Source: Nematopogon swammerdamellus (taxonomy: Eukaryota > Arthropoda > Insecta > Lepidoptera > Adelidae). Taken from it: a stretch of 64,000 nt of DNA. The notes beneath the pieces were generated by a model. It saw only the letters and a list, made by a program, of their open reading frames with translations, was not told where the DNA came from and did no database searches. The position numbers were made by a program, and so were the translations under genes. Of this stretch, positions 17,022-29,333 are shown one piece after another. Location of the stretch: assembly GCA_946902875.1 (NCBI GenBank), contig OX336353.1, positions 20,101,151-20,165,150 of the forward strand. The letters are read 5' to 3'. Position 1 is the stretch's first letter, and each line of letters opens with the position of its first letter.

Positions 17022-20000
17022 CTGTGACATACAAGTTACACACTGTGACACACAAGTTACACACTGTGACACACAAGTTACACACTATGACACACAAGTT
17101 ACACACTGTGACACAAGTTACACACTGACACACAAGTTACATACTGTGACACACAAGTTACACACTGACACACAAGTTACACACTGACACACAGGTTACA
17201 CACTTTGACACACAAGTTACACACTGTGACACACAAGGGGCACACAAGTTACACACTGTGATACAAACAATGGCACATACAATTGACAGAGAGACTCTTT
17301 CCACCTGATATACTTAATGACGAAATCTTTTGTAGTCAGAATATCAGCCTTATGTATGTATGTAGATATTTCTTTATATGTATGTACATATGTAACGAAT
17401 GTATTTAATTGTATGTTATAGTATTGGTAAAGTATAAAATTATTATTTTTTATGTTTTTTAACTCTTCTTCATTTTTCGCGCTCTACCTTACTCACAGTC
17501 TCAGGCATGACTGGTAGATATTGCCTCTAGGCTTTAAGTCCACCTTTTGTTACTTTGTGAAATAAAGTATATTTTAATTTCATTTGGGAAGTGAGGGTGA
17601 AAATAATAATTGTATATCCGTAGGAATGCCGGAGGCGCCCTAAGTGTGTTTTATCGCTTATTCCATGGGGAATGCTCGGAGGAGCTGTTTAACGCGATCC
17701 CGCCATCCCCTTTCCACCTCCGCACAACGCGCACTGGGCAGGGATTGCACCCCTATACGCTGGAGCTACCACGGATGCGTACCAATCGGTTCTGCAGATC
17801 TTTCCTCCACAGAACTGGTAAACTCTGGAACGCTCTCCCTGCCCGCATATTTCCCCCCAAGTACAGTCTCGGGAGGACTGGAGGAAAATTGGAGAGGCGT
17901 ATGTCCAGCAGTGGACGCTCACACGCTGACTGACTGACTGACTGACTGACAGTCTCGGGTCCTTAAAGAGAGGCGTGAATAGGCAACTGTCAGACCGGCA
18001 CGGCATTCGCAACCTCCGAGTATGACCGAATGTCCATGGGCGTCATTAGACTGTTTATGGGTGACTCGGCGCCAAATGACACTTTCTATTTAAAAAAAAA
18101 TACCTGGCTTCGAAATAGGCAGCTTCCTTCTGAGGTGTGAGGATGAACTGGTTGGCGAGGTACCACAGCCGCTTGTTCTTATACTCCGCGTTCAACTGAA
18201 ATCAATTCAACATTCCTTTTAAAATAATAATAAATTTGTAATTTAACTTTTATTTCAAGCGTTTTTTTTTTCTTTCAGAAAACCGCATGCAAATCGGTCC
18301 ACTATTTACGGTTATTATTACGGTTCAAGAGATACAGCCCTCGGACAGACGGACAGACAGACGGCGTAGGCTTAGTAATAGGGTCCCGCACGACGGATAC
18401 GGAACCCTAAAAACTATATGGATTTGTGACTATCACACCGCAACCTCAAATGAGCGTCAGTACTCAGTAGGCACCTTGGCAGTTGGCACATTTCGCTAAA
18501 TAGCCGCAGTTAGAACCTTGGCATATATTCGCAATAGAACTATATGCCAAAGTTCCAATAAAATTGTGGTACCAAAATTATTCTCAAATGTTACTCTGTA
18601 CACCAAGAAGTGTATAATATATAATAGAAGTACATACATATCACACACGCTGAATCCCGACAATCGGGGTAAGCAGAGCAATCGGTGTTGTGCTGCAAGC
18701 ACTCTGGCAAATTACATCACCACACCGACCACCACGTTTCGCAAAGTATTCGAACAAGATTCAATCGATCAAGCAGCAAGTAAGGCACGAAGACCCACCT
18801 GCTGCATAACTCGGTGGAAGTACCGTGCCAAGGTGAGAGGTGGCGAGCCTGTCGCCCTTTAGCACGGCATCTTGTCCTTATCCCTTAGTCGCCTTTTACG
18901 ACATGCATGGGGAGAGATGCAGTGGGGCTATTCTTTTTAAGTACCTACCCCACACGGTACTGTAGAAGTGTATAATAATAATATATAAGTTTAATGTGTG
19001 TGTGTGTATGTGTGTATGTATGTGTGTGCCTGCAGTGGCATCGTAGCTCCCAAACGGATGAACCGATTTGGATTGGTTTGTTTTTATTAGGAAGGTGGTT
19101 TAATCGGGATGGTTCTTCATTAGATTGTTAATCAAGAAATAAAGAATTATAAAGTAATTAAAAATACGTCTCACGGACGGACCAAATGTGAAAAAGCAAA
19201 AAGTAAAAAATTATTTCCGATTAGTTAAAGGAGTCGGGGGACCGCTAAGCAAATAAAATATAATAAAAAATCAGAGCTGCGCGCGTATTTACTTTGCGGT
19301 CCTCCGACTCCTCTATGTAATCGGAAATAATTTTTGACTTTTTAAGGGTCGGGGTTTTGTAAAATTGTAATTTAACTTATTTTAAGTACAGCCTCATACT
19401 CTGGCCAAAAAAAATACTTTCTTACTTCTTCCCTCGTGCGGCGGCGGCGGAATCGGTCCGCGGACCACCGTTCGAGTAGCAATGCTCTAATGCAATTTGA
19501 AATTCGAACCTTTCTAATGCAATTTGAAATTCGAACTGGATCGAAAAGGCACAATGTCTCACGTTCTCAAACCGCTCCTGCACCAAAGTCTGCCTGGCCA
19601 GCTGGCGCGCTTTGAAGTCGTTGAGGCACTGGTCGCGCAGGGTGGCGGCCGCCTGGAACGACACCCGCTCGCTGCGCCACTCCGGCCCGAACATGCGCAC
19701 GAGGTACGGCGTGAGCGGGTCTATGTCCGCCTCGATCTCGCGCTCGCTCACCTCGCGCTTCTGCGTCTCCTGGGGGGAACAAGCATATCCGACCGCTGCT
19801 ACACCGGTATCGGTACAGAGCCACAGAACAGCGATTGGCGGCCGTCTTTCCCCAGCCGGCGGCCGCCGCTCGCGGTTTTATTGCTCCGTGCTATGGGTGT
19901 AGTGTAGATGAGTCAGAGGGGCCAGAGTACGCGCGATCCGACCGGCCAACAATATGTATGTATGTTCCTCCATAACTCTTAAACAGATCATCCGAATTCG

Positions 20001-23000
20001 ATGACACTTAGTACAAATACATTTGGCTATAGGTGACACAGTGACAAATGAAATTAAGTTCCGGTTACGCTAAGATGTGGCTCTCACACAATACGAATTG
20101 TTCCGCGCGCCAAAATAAAGTTACGGCAGCGGGCTTACTTACTTTCTTCTTTTTAAAACGAATTTCACGCGAGCGAAGCCGCGGGCAAAACCTAGTAAGA
20201 AATAAATCAGTCTCAAACCTGTTCCTTCCAGAGTATCTTAGCCCGCTCGTTCCTCTCAGTGTGCAACAGGTACACTCCCAGTAAGAAATAAATCAGTCAC
20301 AAACCTGTTCCTTCCAGAGTCTCTTAGCCCGCTCTTTCCTCTCAGTGTGGAACAGGTACACTCCTAGTAAGAAATAAATCAGTCACCAACCTGTTCCTTC
20401 CAGAGTCTCTTAGCTCGCTCGTTCCTCTCAGTGTGGAACAGGTACACTCCCAGTAAGAAATAAATCAGTCACAAACCTGCTCCTTCCAGAGTCTCTTAGC
20501 TCGCTCGTTCCTCTCAGTGTGGAACAGGTACACTCCCAGTAAGAAATAAATCAGTCACAAACCTGTTCCTTCCAGAGTCTCTTAGCCCGCTCTTTCCTCT
20601 CAGTGTGGAACAGGTACACTCCTAGTAAGAAATAAATCAGTCACAAACCTGTTCCTTCCAGAGTCTCTTAGCTCGCTCGTTCCTCTCAGTGTGGAACAGG
20701 TACACTCCCAGTAAGAAATAAATCAGTCACAAACCTGTTCCTTCCAGAGTCTCTTAGCCCGCTCTTTCCTCTCAGTGTGGAACAGGTACACTCCCAGTAA
20801 AAAATAAATCAGTCACAAACCTGCTCCTTCCAGAGTCTCTTAGCTCGCTCGTTCCTCTCAGTGTGGAACAGGTACACTCCCAGTAAAAAATAAATCAGTC
20901 ACAAACCTGCTCCTTCCAGAGTCTCTTAGCCCGCTCGTTCCTCTCAGTGTGGAACAGGTACACTGTGAGCTGTGGATCGGTGAGCTCGCGGTGGCGCAAG
21001 CGCAGGTAGCTGCCTACGTCCGCCTCGTAGTCGCGGATGTGCTTCCGGGTCTTCGCCTCGAGCTCCATGTTGTTGCACAGCAAGTAGTAGATCGGCAGGT
21101 CTCGCGGCGGCTTCTCGTTGGGGTCCGCCTTGACAGTTCAATACACACATTATAATTACCAGTATTATCACCATTGTCACTGTAACTAACGAACTGACAT
21201 GGCACCTACATATTTACCAAGGATACACCTTGGGATAACAGCTGTCAACGATGTCAAGTTCGATAAAAAAAAACATCACCATCCCTTGGTAAGGACAGCC
21301 TAAAATATGTTACAGGCCCAATAGGTTACATATTGAATCTCACAAGTAGTTTACAAATGCGGTTTGTGGGTTACGCACCGGATCAGTAAGTTACAATGAG
21401 GGTCAGTATGTTACAGAATATCAGTAGGTTACAGAGCTGATCAGTAAGTTACCTACACACACGATGAGGAGGTTACAGACCGGATCAGTAGATACCATCT
21501 GGATCGGTCGGTTACACACAGGATCAGTAAGTTACAGACCACATCGATAGGTTACCATCCGGATCAGTAAGTTACAGACTGGATCAGTAAGATCCTGTGA
21601 TCAGCATGTTACAGACCCCATCAGTAGATTTCGGACCGCATCATTAGTTTACAAACCAGATCATTAGTTTACAAAGCAGATCGAATAGTTTAAATATTTT
21701 ATTGTATAATTTCATGCATAGGTAGATAACCTACGCTTGGATATGTCGAAAATTCCGCCAGTTCTAAATTCAATGCGAAGAAGAACTGACAAACAAACTT
21801 CGCAAGTCACATTGTTTTGTTAGTACCTTATAATATAAGTATTACATTATAGTAACTTACAAATAATTAACCCATACTATCACCGCTCACAAGAGCATTA
21901 ATATTTACAGCATAAACCTAAATACTGAAGAATCTGACCATACTGCCTATTTTAATTACCTATATCTGGTGTATAGTGCCATCGTCAATTTTGATACTTC
22001 ATTATTATATCAAGTGAAATAAAAAAAAATAGTTTACGTTTATTACAAAGAAATGTAAGAGTCATATTAAAAATCTAATGATACAAAGTGTAACAATTCA
22101 AATTGAAACGCACAATATAACCGGAAGTCTTCTCCGGGTCAAACAGGATCTGGCCGCCGGACTCGGCGAGGTTCGGCTTGACGAACGCGCGCGTCGACAT
22201 GGTGACGAAGTTGTACGCGTAGTGGAACACCAGCTCTATCCTCGCGTCCTGGATGTGGAAGGTTCGGGTGTGCACGTCATCAACCGCAGGCACCGACGGG
22301 TCCCGGCTGTACGTCTCTATTATAGTCTACAAACATATGTACCTCTCATCAGTAGGGTGGAACTTTAGCTAATGTACATACATTAGCTAAAGTATCTTAT
22401 TCACCATCCATCTTGCTGTACGTCACGCCAAGGTCGCCGTGCTGGACGTAGCATACACACCATCGTAGCGCATCCAGCGTGCTAGTTTCATTCGAAGGAG
22501 TGAGAGAGATAGCACGTATATTGTTTTGTTGTCTATAAAACGTAAAAAAATGGGAATTTGCTGTACAGCAAGCCTACACACGATCCAGCACGCACGATGC
22601 ACGACCGTCCTGACGTACGTCCGGGATATTCATTATCCATCGGCGACGTACGTCACGCTTAGACAGTGGTGGGGGGACCGTTGCTGGATGAAAAATGCGT
22701 CCAGCGGGTCCAGCAAACAATTAATAATAATTTACCGACGTATGACGACGAGCCTATTCATTGTCGCTTTTCATCGTGCATCGTGCGTGGCCTTCGCAGG
22801 ACGTACAGCAGGCTGGATGGTGAATAAGGCGCTTAAGACGAAGTAACTATTAAGTAATCTGTGGCTTAAGTACCAATGATATTTTTAACATCATTGCTAG
22901 CTACGTATTCGGAAGTGCCAATTGTACACCATGAAACATGGAACCCAGAAGACGAATTCTTACAAACTTTTATTACTTCTCATTCTTCAAACTTTATCCG

Positions 23001-26000
23001 TGAACAAGATTCGACGAAAGCGATGTGCAAAAAAAAATTGGTTGTCTGTAAAGTCGGTTTACGGACGATAGTTTTACGTGATAACGTCATAAAGTGGTAA
23101 GAGTACGCATGTCGTTTTTGTTACGTTTGTATTTCCGAAAATAATTCTTAGGTGGTTATAAAAAAAGAAAAACAAATAAAAACAAATTTGAGGGATTCGA
23201 ACCCATGGTCAAATAATACTAATCCTACACTCTTACTCGATGTGATGTGACTCCCTTCTTATATAACTAGGTGGTAGGGTTTAATCCGCCCGGATTGGTA
23301 CAACCGCACTGAATGAAAGGTCGGTCGAAACGGCTATGTAAATAGTTTGTGTTTTCCGTCCAGTTCAGTGTAGCCGGCACGACCGAAGGGAAGCACTGAC
23401 GTGGCACCAAGTTCAACCCGGTATTATGGACTGACATCACGGATGTTGTAGGTGATGCAGCCAACCGTGTCAGTTTCAATAAAAAAAAAACCACTGAGCC
23501 ACGAAATCACATAAACGACCAAACGAATATCAGATTCCCTTGGTTCCCTTTCGGCTTGGGCCGATTGTGCCTCTCTATCGCTTGTTACGCGCTCTCGCTT
23601 GCACACACAGGCTCAGATGGAACGTGACACTTTTTCGTGCGTGCAGCCGGTGTTCATCAATTTATAAGACGTGACGTTATCACGTCAAAATACTTACAGA
23701 ATATTCTATGTAAGTGAAAGTAATGTTTGACTCGACTATTTAGTGACTAGGTACGAAGACATACATAGGTAGGGGCGAGGGTAGCGGGGTGCAGCCGTAA
23801 GTAGACGTAGGAATCGATGGACTTAGTTCCCTTCCTTGTCTGTTTCTATGTGGTCAATCCGAAGCCGAGTGGATTTGTGCCAACGCGTCGGTGACCGACG
23901 CGACGCGACGACGACTTTTGGCACACTCTGTTTCAATATTTCAAAGAACTAATACATTGCGTCTCGAGGTTCAGTGGTCGGTGGTAATGTATGTCTGTGT
24001 ATGTTTGATCGTCAATTACGGATGAAACCACTGAATTGATAGCGAAAAAATTGTACTCATCTGTAAAACGTAAATTTATTTTTAGGGTTCCGTATGCATA
24101 CGGAAGCCTATTAATAAGCCTACGTCGCGCCGTCTGTCTGTCTGTCTGTCTGTCCGAGTGCTGTATCTTTTGAACCATAATATGTAGCCGGTTGAAAGTT
24201 TATGAAAGATATGTATTATTATGGCGCGTGTGCCAACAAATAAGAAAAACAGCAAAAGGTAATAAATTTTTGGGGTTCCCCATACTAGAAACGTGCTAAG
24301 AATCGATTAGTCACGCTACTGAATAATAGATGGCGCCACAGGATTTTATATTTTGCATTGTAGAAAGACAAAAGGTAGACGGATATTATGGTTTTTTGAC
24401 AGGTATAGTATAGTGGATCTACTGAACCCTCCGTGCGCTAGTAAAACTCGCACTTGGCCGATTTTTTTATACAATCCGTACGGGTGGCTGAGTTAGAGCG
24501 GCCGGGTGGGACGACGACATCAAGTGCGTCGGCAGAAAGCAGTCGTACTGTATCGCATTGTCTGTGGTATCGCTGAAAGCTGATGACTAGAGGAAAATTG
24601 GAGAGGAGTGTGTCCAGCAGTGTACGTATACACGCCAACTGACAATAAGATGTGTAAAATGTCGACAATTTCAAACTAACCTTTAGTTCCCTGGGGTCAC
24701 CTTTCGTGTACTCCACGCTTCTGGACTCCAACCTGTTGTAACACAAAATACTGGCATTTACATCTGAGAAGATAATGTATTTATTTATTTTCTGTTATTC
24801 TGTTGTTGTTAGTTTTAGTTTAGTTTAGCTATTGCTTTCGTTAAATTTTGTAGTTTCTAACCTCTTTTTAGCATATTATGTACCTAGCGTAAACTGGACT
24901 GGGCTGACGTAAATGACCTCTCGTTATCCGAAAACATGATGCTACGTAATTTGAGGGGCAATGCATTTTATTTATCAATAAGCTGTGCCCGCGGCTCCGC
25001 CCGCTCTCATATTTCACTTCACTGCTAACCTCATAAACCATTTAGCGTGATAGTAAGTAGCCTATAGTTGATGGGAAGAATCAAGCTATCCATAGAATTT
25101 TGTTTTATTAAAATCGGTTCAGTGGTTCTCGAGTTATAAGCGGACAGACAGACATACACTCAGACACTCAGACACTCAGACAGAAAGCAGACGTTGGATT
25201 TTATTATAGGTAAGGTATTAAAATCGGTTCAGTGGTTCTCGAGTTATAAGCGGACAGACAGACATACACTCAGACACTCAGACACTCAGACACTCAGACA
25301 GAAAGCAGACGTTGGATTTTATTATAGGTAAGGAAGGAAGGAAGGATAATAAATGGAACCCGCCAGACTTAAACAGATGAGTTTATAACTAAGTATCAGC
25401 CTTGCGCTTTTGTCAGCCTCGTTAGCTCAGTGGTGCAGAGCAGACAGTCAACTGTCGCTATTGAATTTTAAGCAACGCTGGGTGCGGTCAGTACTTGGAT
25501 GGGTGACCGCTGACCGTTGGAGGCTGACTGAGGTTCGGATTTCTCGTAAAACTGTAGGTCCCTTCCCTCCTAATCTTACTTGGTGGTAGGGTTTAACCCG
25601 CCCGGGTTGGTACCACCGCACTGAATGAAACGTCGGTCTAAACGGCTATGTAAATAGTTTGTGTTTTCCGATCAGTTCAGTGTAGCCGGCACGATCAAAG
25701 TGGGAAGCACTGACATGGCACCTAGTTCACCTGGTGTTATGGGCTTACATCACGGACGTTGTAGGTGATGTAGCCAACCGTCAGTTTCCAAAAAAAAAAA
25801 AAAGCAGGTATGTAACTGGTTTTTTTTTTGTATTTTATGATTAAGAAGGTCACTCAATATATTTTTTCAAAGTATACAGCAGTTTTATTGAATTTGTCTA
25901 TCTAACATAGGTACCTACTATAACCCGAACGCTTCGTGAGTCCGAACAGGGGTAGTTTTTTGGTAGTTCGGATTATCAAGGCTCTACTGTATTCGTATTC

Positions 26001-29000
26001 GCCGAATACTTTCATGACTAGGTTAAGTTTTGCTCGAAATCGAAATTGAATTGAATTGGAATCGAAGTGTGTGTAAAGGGTAAACGTTAAATTAAAACTC
26101 GTGTAGCCATCTGTGTGTATATATGTTTAATAAACTGTGTCCTAACACCCAGCCGTTTCATTAGACCCACGCCCAGCTCAGACCCAATTACAATGTGTGA
26201 AGTAAATGCAGATCGGGCTTTAGAAAGAGACAATCCGGTTTTAGAGCGTCGTCCCTGTCGCACTCAGGGCGAGTTAGTGCGACAGAGACGACGCTAAGTA
26301 AATTCCCGCGCAGCTCTGAGTTTTAACATTTTATTTACCTTAGTGGTCCCCCGACTTCTTTAAGTAAGTAACCGGAAAATATTTTTGACTGACCTGATTT
26401 TTTAAATTGTAATTTAACTTGTATTTGAAGCTTTTTTAAAAATACCGAATGCAGATCGTTCCACTTTTTAAGATAATAAATGTTTTGATTACTTGATTAT
26501 TTGATTACAAACCTAGCTAATAACCATCCCAATTAAACCAGCTTTCCAATAAAAAAAAACCGCATCCAAAACGGTACATCCGTTTGTGAGCCACGATGCC
26601 ACAGACAGACACACCCATACATACACACGTTAAGTTTAAGTGTTATAAGTTTATAACACCCCTCTTTTTTCGTCAGGGGTTCAATTAAAAATAACACAAT
26701 TAATACAGGTACATAAGTTGCAAAGTCGAACTTATCCCTTGAAGAGATTTCTTACAGCCAACCTTTGTGTGTGGGTAAATTAATGAATGTTGAAAAATCT
26801 GAAAATTTTAAATTAAATATTAAAACCTTTAAAACATTTTCTACTGCTTGTTCAACTTTTCTTGTTTACGTAGTTTTTCGTATTTTTATAATAAATATTT
26901 CGAGTTTTATAAAGATGTTATTAAACGATTGTTTTTTTTTTACAATAGTGCACACTTGGTGTGTAACTTATGTTCGTATTTGCTTCACAGAGGAAACTAC
27001 TCTAACATGGCACCTAGTGCCGAGAAACGAGGTGTAATGGTCTGCCATGAGTAATTCATCACGACTCAGCATATGTATGTATATATCAATACTACTAATA
27101 ATAAATCTGTAAGGGATGGTCATGGAGTAAGTTACTTTGTTTCATGAGATACTGCGTTTCTTAAACTAAAAATATTTTCTGTATGTATGTATGTTCCTCC
27201 ATAACTCTTAAACCATCCGAATTCGATGAAACTTAGTACTAGCACATTTAACTATACGTGATACAGGATAAGCTAAATAAAATTCAGTGCCGGTTACGCT
27301 AAGATGTGGCTCTCCTCATACAAACCGAATTGTTACGCGCGCCGAAATAAAGGTGCGGTAGTAGCGGGCGAAGCCGCGGGCAAAAGTTAGTATTTATACA
27401 GGGTAATTTTTTATTAAGTGAAGTCCCCTAGATGGTAGGTTCTATATCTGAAATGTATTACGTTTATGATGTTAATTTTACTTTACGTACCTAAAGTTAG
27501 ACTTTTTTCTGCATAGTAGTGCCCATGCATACTAATACACCCTGAAAATTTCAACAAAATCGGTCGAGTACTTTCAGAGTTATTAATAAATGAAAAAAAT
27601 TACATTTACGTTCATCTCATATGCGCGGAACAGCTGGCGCGTGCGGCCTTGAGCTACTTTTTGATTCGCACGGGTCAACGACCACCCAGCTGTTCCGCGC
27701 GAATGATGCGATGCGCGCACGTAAATGTAAATTTATTTAATTTTTTAATAACTCTGAAAGTACTGTCAGGGTGTATTAGTATGCATGGGCACTACTATGT
27801 GGAAATAATCTAGAAAAAAAAATCTAACTTTAGGTCCGTAAAGAAAAATTTATATCATAAACGTTATCCATTTCAGATATAGAACCTACCATTTAAGGGA
27901 CTTCACTTAATAAAAAATGGCCCTATATAAAATAACTAAATTGACAGAGAGAAAGGAAAGTGAAGAGTGAGCACCGGTCTTCCCTGTCGGTGAAGGTTTC
28001 GCAGTAGGTAAGAGGCGTGGTCTCCACCATGGTCAGGTGGTCGAGACGCGCGTAGTAGAAGAACTGCATCTTCCTCCGCACCTCTATGGAGCCCGGCGGA
28101 CCGCGAGCTTCGTATGTGTGCGCTGCTCGGGACAACATTCACTTGTGTCAGTATAGCTCGTTGGTTCTATGCATCGGCGTTCGAGCATCGAAGTTAAGCA
28201 CACGCGGCCCGGCCGGTCTTTGAATGGATGACCATCCGACAGTTGAAGCTGGCCGTGGTGCGGATTACACGCAGAACCTTTTTTATTTTTATGGAAACTG
28301 ACACGGTTGGCTACATCACCTACAACATCCGCGATGTCAGCCCATAACACCGGGTGAACTAGGTGCCATGTCAGTGCTTCCCTTCAATTTGTGAACTGTA
28401 GGTCCCTTCCCTTATCCGCACTAAATTAAGTTCGGCCGAAACGGCTCTGAAGATAGTTCGTGTCCAGTTCAGTGTAGCCGACACAACTAAAGGAACGCAC
28501 TGCCGTGACACCTAGTTCAGGAAGGTGTGATGGGCTGACTTCCAGGGTGTACTGAGAAGGTCAAACCAAAGTTGTCAGGTTCCATAAAAAGCGCACGGAG
28601 GGTCCCGTAGATCTTTATACCATACCTATCAAAAAACCATATCCGAGACCATATCCGTACTGTGTGGGGTCGGTACTTGATAAGAATAGTCCCACCCACT
28701 GCATCTCTTCCCGTGCATGGCGTAGAAGGCGACTAAGGGATAAGGACCGACCGTTGGAGGCTGACCGTGGTTCGGATTACACGTTAAGCTGTAGGTCCCT
28801 TCCCTTCTTACCTTACTAGGTGGTAGGGTTTATCCCGGCCGGGTTGGTACCACCGCACTGAACGAAACGTCGGTCGAAACGGCTATGTAAATAGTTCTTG
28901 TTTTCCGTCCAGTTCAGTGTAGCCGACATGAAATGAAGGGAAGCACTGACATGGCACCTAGTTCACCCTGTGTTATGGGCTGACATCACGGATCTTGTAG

Positions 29001-29274
29001 GTGATGTAGCCAACCGTGTCAGGTTCCACAAAAAAAAAAAATAAGGACAAGATGCCGTGCATAAGGGCGACAGGCTAGCCACCTCTCACCTTGACGCGGT
29101 CTTTCCACCGAGTCGTGCAGCAGGTGGGTCTTTGTGCCTTACTTGCTGCCTGATAGTTATCTTGTCCGAATACTTTGCTAAACGTGGTGGTCGGGGCTGT
29201 GCTGTAATTTATCAGAGTACTTGCAGCACAATAACGATTACTCTGCTTACCTCGATTGTCGGGATACGGCGTGT

Positions 29275-29333
<59 letters not shown>

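Noticed and set aside
16816..17187. Plus-strand frame of 123 residues with repeated THCDTQV
   Set aside because: Antisense of DRC7 exon m continued into the minisatellite.
17610..17933. Single 107-residue gene on the plus strand
   Set aside because: Fusion frame created by an RTE scrap inserted in a Jockey copy with a target-site duplication.
19524..19907. Plus-strand frame of 127 residues
   Set aside because: Antisense of DRC7 exon k.
20218..20906. CRISPR-like regular array
   Set aside because: Units are homogeneous with no variable spacers, contain exon sequence, and the genome is eukaryotic.
22114..22126. DRC7 exon i donor at 22121 (GTTATA)
   Set aside because: It leaves phase 1, which does not fit exon j; the GTGCGT donor 8-9 bases on fits phase 0.
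27961..28142. Reading of 27936-28142 in the -VPSSAHIRSSRS- frame
   Set aside because: Only the frame with HTYEARGPPGS matches DRC7 and joins both neighbours in phase.
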